From positions 1 through 64,000 of the forward strand of contig JAQGDQ010000445.1 in the NCBI GenBank assembly GCA_030141605.1: a stretch of DNA of 64,000 nucleotides, given 5' to 3'. The stretch's first letter is position 1. Every line of letters starts with the position of its first letter. The position numbers were made by a program, and so were the translations under genes. Shown here piece by piece: positions 20,049 to 32,164 of this stretch. Under the pieces are notes generated by a model. It did no database searches. It saw nothing but the letters and a program-made list of their open reading frames with translations, and was not told the origin of the DNA. Source of the stretch: Tubiluchus corallicola. Lineage: Eukaryota > Priapulida > Priapulimorpha > Priapulimorphida > Tubiluchidae.

Positions 20049-22847
20049 CTAATCGTATGACACACTAGCATCCACTAATGCCACATTTGCTTCGCTTTTC
20101 TTATCATTATCTTTATCTAAATCTGTACAAGGTTGTGCTAGAACATTTTCATTGACATGTTCAATTTCCCAGTTATACGAGCTTTTAGTTTTCACGTCAA
20201 ACACAGTGGGCTGTACTATATATTGCAGTTCTTTGGTCATTTCTACGTTGTTTTCATTTGGTGTGTCAGCATTCGATAACATTAATTTCTGATCCGCAAC
20301 ACCAGTAGGCATGACTGCACTTTCAGTTAAAGTTAATGCTGACGGTATATCAATAATGTCTATTGAGGTCTTTCCAGATTCGATAGTTGGCTCTGTCAAA
20401 GCTGTGCAAGATTTTGTGGATTCATTTTCTTTGACCTGCTTTTCAGCTTTCACTTGAAGCACGGTGGTCTGTGCCACATTTTGTGGTTTACTGAACATTT
20501 TTGCACTTATTTCATTTGGTGTGTCCACACCGGATGACACCAACTGTTGATCAGCAACATCAGTACTTTCAGTTAAACCCAATTTGGAAGGTATATCAAT
20601 ATGGTCTTCAGAGACATGTTTAGGTTTGGTTGCTGATTCTGCCACATTTTTCCTGGTAGTGTTGTTCATTTTTTCTTTAAATTTATCATAGTGGGACTTA
20701 GACTGGCAGTGGACAACTCTGCCAGAATGTTCGGTGTTGTAAAACTTGTGGCAGATCTTACAGAAGTAACCAGAAACTGGAATAACAAAGTCTTGGCCCA
20801 CAGGAGTATTCGGGTCAAATTCGTTTATCACAGGATAAGTTTGGACTGCCGGTGTAGGACTATCAATGGTTTGATTTCTGTATATTCCAGTGGCATCAAT
20901 AACAACAAAATCATCCATGTTTTCTGGATATTCCTCAATGTAATCATCCACATCAGTAGAAGTAACACAGGACGTTTTCTGTCTTCGTAACCAATCATCG
21001 TAGTTAATTTTATGCCTTTCACTATTGGAGTGCTCTACAAACTTTTTGGGGCTGTTGAACCACATGCTGCATTGTCTGCAATATGGTCGCTGTTCCTTTT
21101 TCTTTTGTTTATGCTCAACTGATCGTCTATGCTCAAGCAATGGCTCTGTGAACTGCACCTGGCAAACTTTGCACAATAAAGGACACTTAAAAAACGTTTG
21201 TGCAGAAGCATTTTCATTCCGAATTGATACCTGAATTGTTGAACTACTAATTGCTTCTTTTGTTACATCATCTTTATCAGATGAATTTCCTGCTTGGGCT
21301 TTCTCCTTTAGCATTTCAGCCATTTTGGCACACTTGTCACTTACCTCAGCAAGCTTTGCTTTGTGTTTATTACCCTGCATGTGCTGAGCAAAGTTCTGTA
21401 CTGTATTACATTTGACATTGCACACAGGACAAAATAGTGAATCTGCATTCTCAGCACCAGTTTGAGTTGGGTTCTTTTTCTTCTGCTTTTTCTTCACTCT
21501 TTCTTGGTCCGATTCTTCAACTCCTAAAGCATCTTGATCTTTTGTCCCTTCTGTTGTGAATGATAGATCACTACCATCTATTTTGGTCTCCGAAACAAAA
21601 TCTTCATTATTTAATTCTGCTTCTGTGCCAGGCGGTGGTGGTGGTATAACATTCTCTCCTGGTGTCAATGTCATAGAAATAGGCAACACCTTTAATTCGT
21701 TAAGTTTGCGTTTTTTCTTTGCATTAGCCGGAGAATGGTTTGTTTCATCTGCTGGTACATCATCATGAGAATCCATCAGTATGCTGCTTGGTTTGGTTTC
21801 CAAACTTCCCTCATTTTCTGATCCACGAGACATTGAAACAGTTGGTGACGCATACTGCATTCTAGATAAAGGTGGACGTTGTGTTGAGAACGTCATCAAA
21901 GCAGGACCTATTCCAGGAGGTCTGGGCCTAAAAGGGCGAATAGATCTAGAAGGACGCATTGGTCTGGAACCAACAGGACGAATCGGTCTACGTATATTCA
22001 TAGACGAAGGACCAATGTGCCTAACACGTTGAACTGGAGGCTGGCCAGCAGGATGCATGGGTTGCATACCAGTACGGTCCAGTGACACAGAACCACGGTG
22101 TTGATTTCCTGCAAAATTTGTTGGTAAAAAATCCATGGGGCTAGTTGAACCTGAGCTAATGTTGCTTGTATGGAATGTATTTCCTGGCATCATTGCCTGG
22201 ATATTGGAAAAATTGCCTTGCGTATTGGACATCTGAGAATTTGGCATATAACCTGCCGTTCCACTCTGCATCGCATCTGCGGCAGGTACTACAGTTTGTG
22301 AGACAATTGCCGCATTACTGAATTCCATTGAATTAGAAGGCAATTGATTCATTAATGCACTACCAAATCCTACTGAATTAGAAGGAGCTTGATTCATTCC
22401 CATATTATGAAATTCCATTGAATTAGAAGGCACCTGATTCGCTCCCACATTTCCAAATCCCATTGGAGACACTGGATTCATGCCAGTATCACTAAATCCA
22501 GCTGAGTTTCCAACTTGCTGTTGTTGATTTGTTCCCATATATCCTGGTTGTTGTTCGTTTGTTCCTAAATTACCGAACCCTGTAGTGCTTGCTGGTGGGT
22601 GCTGGTTCATTCCCACTGGCCCAGCATTGCCCATTTGACCTACGTTTCCCATCATTCCCATGTTAACCATCTGATTCACCATTTGCATCATGAGGTTTGG
22701 ATCAAATCCAGATGGTATGGCTACCATGGCCATCCCGCTATTCGTGTTTGACTGCACCTCGGACCCAGTCATCATTCGGTTCTGTGGCATGACCTGTGGT
22801 GCCATTCCCAGTGCAATGCCAGTTGACGGCTGGCTGTAGTTATTCAT
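20049..22847 (-). CDS. CIZ1: CIZ1-like matrin/U1-type zinc-finger protein
   Basis: 932 aa from ATG (22847) to TAG (20049), one uninterrupted exon. The first 350 residues are rich in M, N, Q, G and P, with repeated blocks such as PSNSMEFHNMGMNQ, then an Arg/Pro stretch (RPIRPVGSRPMRPSRSIRPF). A Lys-rich block (KKKQKKKN) precedes four C2H2 fingers of the wide U1/matrin type: FCPVCNVKCNTVQNFAQHMQ (about 470-498), LLCKVCQVQFTEPLLEHRRS (about 556-580), PYCRQCSMWFNSPKKFVEHS (about 586-612) and YFCKICHKFYNTEHSGRVVH (about 692-722). The last, after FVIPVSG, matches the C-terminal matrin finger of CIZ1, a nuclear-matrix protein linked to DNA replication in vertebrates. The Thr/Ser-rich C-terminal 200 residues contain a roughly repeated IDIPS(K/A)L(G/T)LTES block. 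Orthology to CIZ1 rather than another matrin-finger protein is inferred from finger spacing and FVIPVSG-YFC. Confidence 0.78.
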   Translation of the reverse strand: MNNYSQPSTGIALGMAPQVMPQNRMMTGSEVQSNTNSGMAMVAIPSGFDPNLMMQMVNQMVNMGMMGNVGQMGNAGPVGMNQHPPASTTGFGNLGTNEQQPGYMGTNQQQQVGNSAGFSDTGMNPVSPMGFGNVGANQVPSNSMEFHNMGMNQAPSNSVGFGSALMNQLPSNSMEFSNAAIVSQTVVPAADAMQSGTAGYMPNSQMSNTQGNFSNIQAMMPGNTFHTSNISSGSTSPMDFLPTNFAGNQHRGSVSLDRTGMQPMHPAGQPPVQRVRHIGPSSMNIRRPIRPVGSRPMRPSRSIRPFRPRPPGIGPALMTFSTQRPPLSRMQYASPTVSMSRGSENEGSLETKPSSILMDSHDDVPADETNHSPANAKKKRKLNELKVLPISMTLTPGENVIPPPPPGTEAELNNEDFVSETKIDGSDLSFTTEGTKDQDALGVEESDQERVKKKQKKKNPTQTGAENADSLFCPVCNVKCNTVQNFAQHMQGNKHKAKLAEVSDKCAKMAEMLKEKAQAGNSSDKDDVTKEAISSSTIQVSIRNENASAQTFFKCPLLCKVCQVQFTEPLLEHRRSVEHKQKKKEQRPYCRQCSMWFNSPKKFVEHSNSERHKINYDDWLRRQKTSCVTSTDVDDYIEEYPENMDDFVVIDATGIYRNQTIDSPTPAVQTYPVINEFDPNTPVGQDFVIPVSGYFCKICHKFYNTEHSGRVVHCQSKSHYDKFKEKMNNTTRKNVAESATKPKHVSEDHIDIPSKLGLTESTDVADQQLVSSGVDTPNEISAKMFSKPQNVAQTTVLQVKAEKQVKENESTKSCTALTEPTIESGKTSIDIIDIPSALTLTESAVMPTGVADQKLMLSNADTPNENNVEMTKELQYIVQPTVFDVKTKSSYNWEIEHVNENVLAQPCTDLDKDNDKKSEANVALVDASVSYD

Positions 22848-23070
22848 TGCCAGTGGTGTTCAATAAAACAAGCAGCTAAATGAATATGCATTGAATATGC
22901 AGGACAAGTACGTTAAAGTAGAATCACGAAGCTTGCGTGTTTACATGTCTGTCGTCACTGCAATAAAACAAACTGCAAGTTACTTCACTATAATTTCAAA
23001 AAAGTGGCACGTAATATCCCACTTTATAACATTACAAAATGTTACATAAATATTAATTGATTTAAATTTT
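22848..23070 (-). promoter_or_regulatory. Presumed promoter/5' UTR of the CIZ1-like gene
   Basis: Only about 220 bp separate the start codon from a family A MITE. No clear TATA box or initiator was identified; assignment rests on position. Confidence 0.35.
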
Positions 23071-23532
23071 AAAGGAAGACCGGACGATTGTTTAGACTCA
23101 ATCTCATTTTAATTTACTGTCCAAAATAAACATTTTCTTGCCTATAAAAGTTAACAATTGTTCCTTATATTTGAATAATTAGCTTAGAAAGTTAATTAAC
23201 AGCAACCGAACACAGCTATTGCTTATGTCAGAAACTAACCACAGTTTGTGTAATGGCAGGCATCTTCCCTTGCGCATCAAGCACATTTGCTTAGGTGTTA
23301 CAGTACTGCTTAAACGCATGATGTCACGAAAAATGGGCTTTACATCATGTGACGTCATGAAACTAACACAGCAGTTCATGATCATGGTTATCACGGTATC
23401 GCCTTCTATTTGTCAGCCATGCGCATGTTACAAAAAGGCGCCGCTGCCAGTCTTAGTAGATTCACTGAGCCGCGCGTAGCTTTGAAAGTTTAACGAAACT
23501 TGAGTATCCGAGGTAATTATTATTTAATCTTA
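23071..23532 (+). mobile_element. MITE family A, copy 3 (3'-truncated)
   Basis: Starts AAAGGAAGACCGGACGATTG and matches copies 1 and 2 to the GAGGTAATTATTATTTAATC segment, then lacks the last ~65 bp that the 33480 fragment represents. Confidence 0.8.
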
Positions 23533-23957
23533 ACGAAGCAAGTCAATGAGTTTTAACTTTACATGCCGTTTCTATAACGACTAAATGCAAAAATGCAATG
23601 CAACATAATCAAATTTGAAAACTACAAATTAATTAGTTTGCTACTTTTAATTAATAAATAGCAAGTAAAGCAACAAACCGTCGAACAATCGCAAAAAAAT
23701 CGCAGAGATGATAAGTTGATAACACAGCAGTGTGTAAAAAAGCGCATTATGATCTAGAAAATGTCACACAATGTTGGTACCAATTGCCAACCAAAACAGA
23801 CGTCAAATCTACAATTGCTGGTGTCTACTTTTTTACAATGAAATCAACTTTGTAACACTCAGGATGAAATTTTAGACATGCCCACTCTCTCATATCCATG
23901 TCTTACTAATCATTTTGATGGCAATTTTACTTTCTTACAATGTTCGCAAGCTGATTT

Positions 23958-24545
23958 AAAGCAAAACCGGACCAAATCTTAAACTGTAGGTCGAAACAAT
24001 CTGCTCTTTAAAATAATGAAATGGGACATACTATTTTTTCAAAAATGACTTATGTGAAAGAATTATTACCACACAAACACAATTTCACGTTCGCGCCACT
24101 AGTTCTTCGCTGTTACATGCATTTCACCATTCGCTGGTTAGACCGGCGCTAGTGTCTGCATTTCGGAAATGCGCTGCACAAAAAACAAGTGCTGTACCTG
24201 TCAGTTCAGATGTGTTAGTTTGTGACAAACTACACATGAAATTTGAATTTTTATCTTAAAACTTGCCTAGTTTTAGTACAACACACTGAATATCTTACAG
24301 TAGCACTGTACTTCAATTTTCGCTTTTGTAAACACATGCAACACGCTCGTGGAATATTTTTGCTGTTGCAAATTATGTTAGTTTGTGATGTCATCAATAG
24401 TTGGGTTCGCCCGCCATGAATTAAGTTTTTAATCTATTATTTAATTATCAAAAGCGCTTTTGCAACATTAATTGTATTAAAAAGTATACTTTTCATCTTG
24501 ACTTGAAAATGGGGTAGTATATGAAAAATCATCCTGTCTTCCTTT
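23958..24545 (-). mobile_element. MITE family B, copy 2 (inverted)
   Basis: Starts AAAGCAAAACCGGACCAAAT and ends GAAAAATCATCCTGTCTTCC TTT, the reverse of copies 1 and 3; about 588 bp. Confidence 0.8.
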
Positions 24546-24598
24546 AACCTAATTTACACCTAATTGTAGCCTAACCTAATTGTAACCTAACCTAAAAT
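24546..24598. repeat. Degenerate CCTAA repeats
   Basis: Six CCTAA words in about 50 bp, including AACCTAACCTAA; a second AACCTAACCTAA lies near 25657. CCTAA/TTAGG is the arthropod telomere word, but these tracts are far too short to be telomeric. Confidence 0.45.
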
Positions 24599-27120
24599 AA
24601 AAAAGCTGAAGAAATTCAATTCTAGAACTTGACAAGATTTGCCGTTCAATGAGACTTTTTAAAATCTTACATAAAAAATATTTGTGTCTCTGCTTTTTGT
24701 AATTCATTTCCTCACTTTGTACATCAGCAGAGCAGAAATAATCATTTAACTGAAGTATCACAACATGACCCAGTAAAAAATATGGCAACAAAATTTTTGT
24801 GGGTCTGTATTTTTTGGTATGAATAAAAGCTCTTATCAATGAGTTTGTGTCTGTAACTCAATAGTATTTTCCTGCTCATTAAAAAAAGAGAAAAATTTAT
24901 AAAATTTGACACGTTTAGCAATTCATATCAATCATAGACATGATGCGGGTTAAAATATTACCAGTCTGCAAACAGTGCTCTATTAAGACGCTGACAACTT
25001 TTATTATTGGTAAATGCGGTGTCGTGGCGTGTAGCGACCTCTCGAATGATTACCGGTTGAGGGAATTACACGTCTAATGGTCTTATGAATCACTTCTGAA
25101 CCACACATAGATGCTTTGTTTCTAATGATTTGTTTCCCTTGGCTTGTAAGTCAAATAAGTTTGGATATGTCACACGCTAGTTTGATGCATGCCTTGTTGT
25201 ATTGCTCACTGATTTCATCTCATCTGCTAACTTACTTGAGGCGCTAGTTTTGTGTTTTAAACTCTGTGCGGTTTTGAGGTTCGTTGCCAGTTGCTTGTCT
25301 GTGGTATGTCAGTTCCTAATTAGATGTAAATTAGTATGTTTTGCATAATTATATGTCACAGTATAATTATTGCATATAACAGTCGCAATATTGAAAATAT
25401 TAACACTGCTTGGAATATGGCTGTGAGAAAAATGTGGAATTTACCATATCATAGTCATTGCTATCTGTAACCATTTGTATGCAATACAGTATTTTCAATA
25501 TTTGGCATTTTATTTCTGCAATCGATGTTGGAACCTTGAAGAAAACAATCTATTAACATCATTTGCAACTGATGCGGCAAATGGATTCATTTACCCGGTC
25601 AAACTCTCCAAATTTATCATCCTAAAATAAAAAATTCTACCATCTCACTCCATATTTAACCTAACCTAATCGTGTTTTAGCGCTAAAACACTCGTCACGC
25701 CATTATCACATGGTACCTCACCCAGCCTGAAACTAACAGTGTGACAGCGCTGCCATCACACACGACCTAGAACTATCGATAAGCATTCCTATATAAGATA
25801 GGCCTGTGCATAAGTCTTTGCAGTGCATTAAACTTTTCTTGTCAGACATTATTAACTTAGACAGAAGCAAAACAACTACCTTTTGCTCTTGTGTGAAATT
25901 TGGAATTCATCTCAAATGGTATTAGTCAAGTAGGTAGTGATCAGATGTAGAACTGCGCCAATTGTGACATCTTACAACAATTAAAACGCATGGGAAGACT
26001 TGCCAGAGAAAGTCGCTTTTGCACATTAATTACAAATATGAAAAGACATATTATTATTTTGCTTCTCGGCTTTGCAGAATAAATTTAAACATACAAATGA
26101 TCAAAAGTTTCAAAAGCTGGTTCTATGGCTTGTTGAAGAGCTGTCTTCATTATCAGCTTACTCAAAACTCGCAAAAGTTTTTGAGCATAGGAAGATTTCT
26201 TTGGAAACAAAAATTAGAATATTCTCAGCCTTAATTGAAACTGTATTTCAACTAATACGATTAACTAAAATGCAAATCATCATCATACGTCCATCACGTC
26301 TATTGTAGACACTGGGCAGGCAGAATTCTAAAATAAAAGAAATCTGCCTTCAGACAGGTAAACGCAGAAGTAATCCAGCAAAAAAACTAGACACTGCTAC
26401 GCCAGTGACTTGTCAGCACGTCTTCTAAGCCATGAGCACTATGGAAAACCTTCTCCACCATCCTGGATTACCAGTTTGTGAATGGTTAACTCACATCACG
26501 TGATACTAATTTAGGCTTTTGTTTGAACTTCCGCCTATCCCACTATCCATTGCAAGGTCACTGGCCCAATATGGTGTTTTGTAGCAAAGATGGCGATGAG
26601 TTTTTGTGTTTTATGTTCTTTATAAGTTCAATATGCTAACGGTAATTTTCTTAAATTTTGTTTAAATGCATGTCTAATGCACAATGTCAACAATAATTAA
26701 TTTGATACAAAGGTGCGTCAGAAACATAGTGGTTAAACGCACGCTTTAATTATAACGTTCTACTTTTACTTAGTTTTAATACTAGAAATAGAAAGTTAAC
26801 TAGTACTAGTAGTATCTGTATTGCTAGCATGTAGTACTGATATAGTGATTAGATTTTTTTATTTGATATAGCTGTCCGTCAGGTATCATAATTATATAAT
26901 AAGGCAGTAATTGTTATACTATAGTGGTTTCGCCAACAGTCGTGTAATGCCTAATGCAGTAATGGATATGTAACTGCTAGGATATGTAGATGTAAGGTGC
27001 AGAGTACCCCACAAGCTGAAGTAGGACCCTTCCGCTAAAGCACATGTGCTAAATTTGTGGAAAAGCACAAATTTGTTGTACATGTGCAGCCCAAGTAGGG
27101 CACTGGTGATTTTTGTCGGG
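24599..27120. other. Intergenic region with one unassigned open frame
   Basis: AT-rich. A plus frame at 26072-26308 (after CTCGGCTTTGCAG, an acceptor-like site) reads FQKLVLWLVEELSSLSAYSK then KISLETKIRIFSALIETVFQ. It could be an exon or a LINE piece; I cannot assign it. Nothing else was recognised. Confidence 0.35.
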
Positions 27121-27124
27121 AACT

Positions 27125-29130
27125 GAGAATTTTTAATAATAACATTAATAATAAATTTATTTGGAAGTGTAAATACAGATACAATATCAAGAAACACTGA
27201 GAAAATAGATATTAATAATAATGCTTTTATTTTGTTATGACAGCGTGCATATAATAAATGGCAAGAACCAGAAATAAAACTTGTTAGGTGCTTGCGCCAT
27301 TATAAACACGTCCAAATAATGAGAAAAAAATAACAAAAAAACCGAGGGTTTTAGGCAATTTAAAAAAAAAAGTTGTGCAAAGCAAGGATAGATTTGATGG
27401 ATAAAAGAATGTTCAAAAGGGTAGGAACAGTGGCTTGTGAAGATTTGGCTCATGAGATGACGAAGCACTCTGGATTCTACTCAAAAAGAACACAAAGTTA
27501 TGACTGTTGCGTCACACGGGAACAGTAGACTAGTACAGTATTCAAGGCTAGTTTATATAATAAGCAAACAGATATCGTTAAACTGAGATTTTAAAGTGGT
27601 AAATGTTACAATGGCACTTTACATTGGGTGGTAGTGAGTTCCAAAGTTTAGGTCCGCAATGAAATGTTTTGCAATATTGGTTTTGCAGAAACTGAGTTGG
27701 TAATCATTATAGCGAGTATTATGTGATTTGACATTTTTAATTACGGGATTCTGGAAATATGTAGGGAATAGGCCATTGTTAGTCTTATAAACAAAAATGG
27801 TAGTGTTATAGGCAATCATATCATCAATTGTTAGTATTCTACACTCACTATAGCATGACTTAGTAACTGAACTGAATTTGGAGAGTCTGTACAGGGTGCG
27901 TGTAAATTTACATTGCAAACTGTGAAGTGGATTTAAGTTGGTCTCGTAAGTACTACCCCAAAGTATATTTATATAGGAAAAATATTGTAAGACTAATGTG
28001 TTATATAAGGTTATTAAGTGAAGTCGAGCTAGGCCACTGATTTTATTTTATAGTCTAGTTTATTTTTATAATAATTACTTTTAGCTACTTTAACTAAATT
28101 ATTTAAATTCATTTCTACACTTCTTGTAATTAGATACATGGGTAGGATTTACACGTTTTAGAATTCGTTTATGCATTTTATTTTTTCGATTGATAGATTG
28201 TAATAAGCTTGTAGCTGCCCAGGCTTTTCTTGTGTTATTCTTACCATAACCTTTGACCTTAGGTTTAATGTGCGATTTGTAGACGTCCATAAATTTTGTA
28301 AGTAGCCAGCAAGCTGAAAAGTGTGGTCACTCCTGATTTACGGGGATTCCCAGATTTTAGTTTCTGCTTAGGCTCAGTAGTACACGCCTTGATCAGTGGC
28401 CGTTTCATCAGGTGTAGTGTTCTTATAGATCAGAAACATGGATAAGAAAAAAGAGGAATATCGAAGAACATGGAGTCAAGGCGGGTTAATATGCACTGTA
28501 CTATACACTACACACTACTAATATGCATTGTACTGAAATTACCACTATCTGTCGTGAAAGTAGAAATATATGGTTTGTAATATAAATTTTAATAACTTCT
28601 AAAATAGTTTCTTGAGTGTAGTAGTAATGATGTACGCAGGTCAGATGCAAAAAAAATCGTTATTAGGCCTTTCTGTACTTGGCTCTTTGATCAAACTACC
28701 TGTGGCCCGCAGGAACTGCGGGAAAGTTTAATGTGGCCCGGCTAGTCAGATAATTTGCACACCCCTGAACTAAGGCATCTGTAAAAGCAGCTTTAATGTT
28801 TTCATTATAAAGAATACCCTGTTGATAAGAAGTAGGCAATTCAGAAATGCTAAAATTAGTTAACATAAAAACAGGAAAATGATCTGTAATGTCAGTTAGC
28901 AAGGCACCTGCGATGAAAGAATGATCGATACTGTTTATATAAATATTATCAATTAGAGTGGCCGTAAATTCAGTTATTCGTGTAGGACGTGTGATCGTTG
29001 GAAAAATATTGGTAGCAAGGATTGTATCCAAGGACGTTTGGGTACTACTATGTTCAGAATACAGCTCATTGAAGTTATGTTTAGATCTAGTAGATGGCTC
29101 TTTCTGATGAAGATCCGGGCTTGGCAACAG
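27125..29130 (-). pseudogene. LINE remnant (CR1/L2-like), internally deleted
   Basis: Minus-strand pieces run in the right order. Endonuclease C-terminus (29127-28770: FPTITRPTRITEFTATLIDN then ALLTDITDHFPVF), linker (28290-28099: INRKNKMHKRILKR…NYKKCRNEFK), and the ORF2 C-terminal domain (27918-27619: TLYRLSKFSSVTKSCYSECR then ILTIDDMIAYNTTIFVYKTN). These are followed by a 3' UTR ending in TAATAATAA units at about 27130. The reverse transcriptase core is missing and a hAT MITE copy splits the endonuclease from the linker. Confidence 0.85.
28495..28767 (-). mobile_element. hAT-like MITE, family C, partial copy
   Basis: Matches the left half of the complete element at 38322-38803 in reverse, ending TTTGCACACCCCTG. 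It lies inside the LINE remnant, so it inserted after that LINE. Confidence 0.8.
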
Positions 29131-29544
29131 AAAAAACCCAAAGCAAAATAATTGTTTCCACGAGCTACTATCTAGGTTTAAAAATACAAGTTTTTCTCAA
29201 TTATAGTACTAGTTTCTAGCCAGAAAAGTGGGTACCGGGTTGTGAGATCAGATTTTTAGTATTTTTTCAACATTTTATTGATAACTTGGTGCTAGAATAA
29301 TAAATGTCCAATATGTTTAGTGTTTGTTTTTATATCATGTTTATAAAAAACAAAATATTGACATTTGACCAATTTTTTGATGCATTTTACTTTGACGCAT
29401 CATAACAGTATATTTCAACTATACCAACTTATGGTATAGGTTTTGGTTTGCAAGCAATGTTCACTGCATTTACACCGACATACTGTGTTTTAGTAGGAGA
29501 AAACTGATTAGAATTCCTCCTCATCTGTAATTTCTTTTTATCTT

Positions 29545-29995
29545 TAAAATGTCAGTTAAACGATATCTGTTTGCTTCTTATGTAAATTAGTCTTGATAAC
29601 CACCTACTGTTCCTGTGTGACACAACAGTCACAACTTTGTGTCTTTTTAAGTAGAATCCAGAGTGCTTCGTCATCTCATGAGCCGAATCTCCACAAGCCA
29701 CTCTTCCTACCCTTTTGAACATTCTTTTATCTATCACTTCTATCCTTACTTTGCACAACTCTTTTTTTAAATTGCCTAAAAACCTTCGGTTTTTTTGTTC
29801 TTTTTTCTCACTATCTGGACGTGTTTATAATGGTGCAAGCACCTAACAAGTTTTTCTTCTGGTTCTTGCCATTTATTATATGCACACTGTCATATAATCA
29901 TTATTATTAATATCTATTTTTTACCATTGTTTCTTGATATGGTATTTGTATTTACACTTCCAAATAAATTTATTATTATTATTATTAAATTTAAC
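29545..29995 (+). repeat. LINE 3' UTR, second copy in the opposite orientation
   Basis: Near-identical to the reverse of 27130-27590: GTTCCTGTGTGACACAAC…, TAATGGTGCAAGCACCTAAC, ending in ATTATTATTATTA. The two copies point away from each other across about 2 kb. Confidence 0.85.
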
Positions 29996-30479
29996 TTTTG
30001 TAAGTTAAAATCAAATCAGTGTTAAATCAAAAGACGACACGACTTTATTAAAAAAGTTGCTGAATTATATCTCGTTTAGTGCAAGAATTGCCTGTGCATA
30101 AAAGCCCTTTATTTTAGTGAGTCACTGAACTTGCTGTCTGCTGCGTTTTGAACAAATTTCTGCATGTTTTCCTAACAAATTGAACTGTATACAGGTCGGC
30201 TGCTTGTTGACATAATTAATTACAGGATGTGTGTCTGAATCATGTTTTGTAATAGGTAGCACGAGCAGCACTGGCAGCCGTATATGTGACTTGTTTGCTT
30301 AGCAGTGTGAACTCTTGTGCAATTAAAGTATACAAATTAGTTATCAGAACAAATTCAAACGTGCTATAATGTAAGGAAAGGGCGACTTTATATAGGAATA
30401 AATTTGTCGGAGCAAAATATTTCTTTCACTGAATATTGTGTGTTTTCTCATTGCCAAATTTATTTACTGTTTCTAAATT

Positions 30480-30680
30480 TAAACTCATTTGAACTTGTTG
30501 CCTCATTTATTTATTTTTTTATTGTTAGGTTACTGATTATTTTCATTTGTACATACCTTACTTGACAGGTCACTTAATTTTCTTCAGTTTGGACAGAGGT
30601 GGTTGACTTGGTGACCCTTGGTCTTTTCGCCACCCCGTTTCTTTTCCGTCTTTATTTTAGTTTTTAGCTTTCGTTTATGT
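30480..30680 (+). repeat. LINE 3' end with hairpin
   Basis: Contains GGTGGTTGACTTGGTGACCC TTGGTCTTTTCGCCACC, an outer GGTGGT/GCCACC stem and inner GACC/GGTC stem. Same element type as 58493 and 59850. Confidence 0.6.
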
Positions 30681-30724
30681 TTATTTTGTAACATTCAGAG
30701 ACAAATAATTTTTTTTACTTACTT

Positions 30725-31140
30725 CTGCAGTAAATTTGGAAAAATTTCCGTGCCGTTATAAATTACACATTTTTGCACAAAATTCTCATTTCCAAGTTGT
30801 GAATTTTTTTTGAAGTGTTTATTCTCTGTTTAAACCATCGATTGAATGTTTATTATTTTTTAACATTGTGGATTTACTGGTTAATGCACCCGGTATTTAG
30901 AAAGATTTCCGTACAGTTCTAAATTTCGCTTTTTTGCACAAAATTCTCATTTCCAAGTTGTGAAATTTTTTGAAGGGTTCATTCTGCGCTTGAATCCACA
31001 AATTAAATGTTTACAATTTTTCTAGCTTTGCATTTCTAATTTTTCTTTTCTAGTTTGTCATGTTTTGTTGAAATGTTGATTCTATGTTTAAACCTGCAAG
31101 TCGAATGTTTCTAATATTTTCTTGCGCATTTACTACCTTG
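30725..31140. repeat. Tandem repeat, unit about 165 bp, 2-3 diverged copies
   Basis: TTTTGCACAAAATTCTCATT then TCCAAGTTGTGAA occurs at about 30770 and 30935, each after AAATTTCCG and before a GTTTAAACC or CTTGAATCC segment; a third, poorer copy begins near 31060. Confidence 0.65.
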
Positions 31141-31224
31141 TACATTTCACTGAGAATGCAGGAACAGTGATAAACACGTTTTTTTTACGAATAACTGCAG
31201 TATCTAGTATGAGCAGATAGCTGT

Positions 31225-31900
31225 AGTAAGTAAGTAAGTAATTTATTGTCTTTATTGCATAATACGTACAATGAAATAAATGTGGTTTTACGTATCTGTA
31301 ACTGTATGTGGTGTGCTAGCTTTTATTTCAGATGTTGCATTATCTCAGCTTAAAAGTAAGCAAGTAAGCAATTTATTGTCATTATTGCATAATACATACA
31401 ATGAAATTTTTGTGATTTTACGTACTGCAATAAATTATGGAAACAACAAGGAGATTAACACAAATAATTCAATCAGTTGTACAGTGACATAGAGAATTAA
31501 TGTTGGAGATTTGGTGAAATTTACAGTTGATGGTGCGAATTGCAACGTGATAGAAAACTATTTAAAGTTCTTGTGGTTTTAGCGTTAATTAAGCGGAATC
31601 TACGACCAGAGGGGTTTCAAAATATTTATTACGTGGATGGAATTCATCTTTCATGATAACCTGCGCTCTATTTGCGACCCTAGTTTCATACAAATATGAC
31701 AGTTTACTGTTCAACTCCTATAATTTTTGAGGCGGATTTAACAACTTGATCAAGAGCATTGCGATCTCCCTGCGTGGTAGCGCCATACCAAATAGTGAGG
31801 GATGATGTTAAGACGCTCTCAATTACTGCACGATAAAAACTCTCCATCACAGCAGCGGAACTGTTAAATGACTTGAGTTGTCTTAAAAAGTACAAGCGCT
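31225..31900 (-). pseudogene. LINE (L2/Rex-like) C-terminal fragment and tail
   Basis: Minus 31895-31704 encodes LRQLKSFNSSAAVMESFYRA then VIESVLTSSLTIWYGATTQG, the region after the reverse transcriptase in L2-like elements. The 3' tail (minus strand: CATTG…TTATGCAATAA…GACAATAAATT) is present twice in tandem (31225-31290 and 31355-31425). Confidence 0.8.
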
Positions 31901-32164
31901 AATCACTAGAAGTAGTCATTAGTTCCAGATGTGTTTTTTGATGTGCATGTACTGGATGCTCTGCTTATGCTGATTGACGTCTAAAATTTGAAATTGCTTT
32001 GTAAACCAAATTAGTAAATGTTTTGTTTACTATTCTCGCATAAGAAACTCTCGCCCTTGTTTTAGTTTTTTCCTGGTGTAATTTGATCGTCATTCCAAAT
32101 GTGTTTGAAATGTAAATTTGGGTCATTCCGTGTCGATTCACCTAGATTTTTAAAAACTTCCCAG

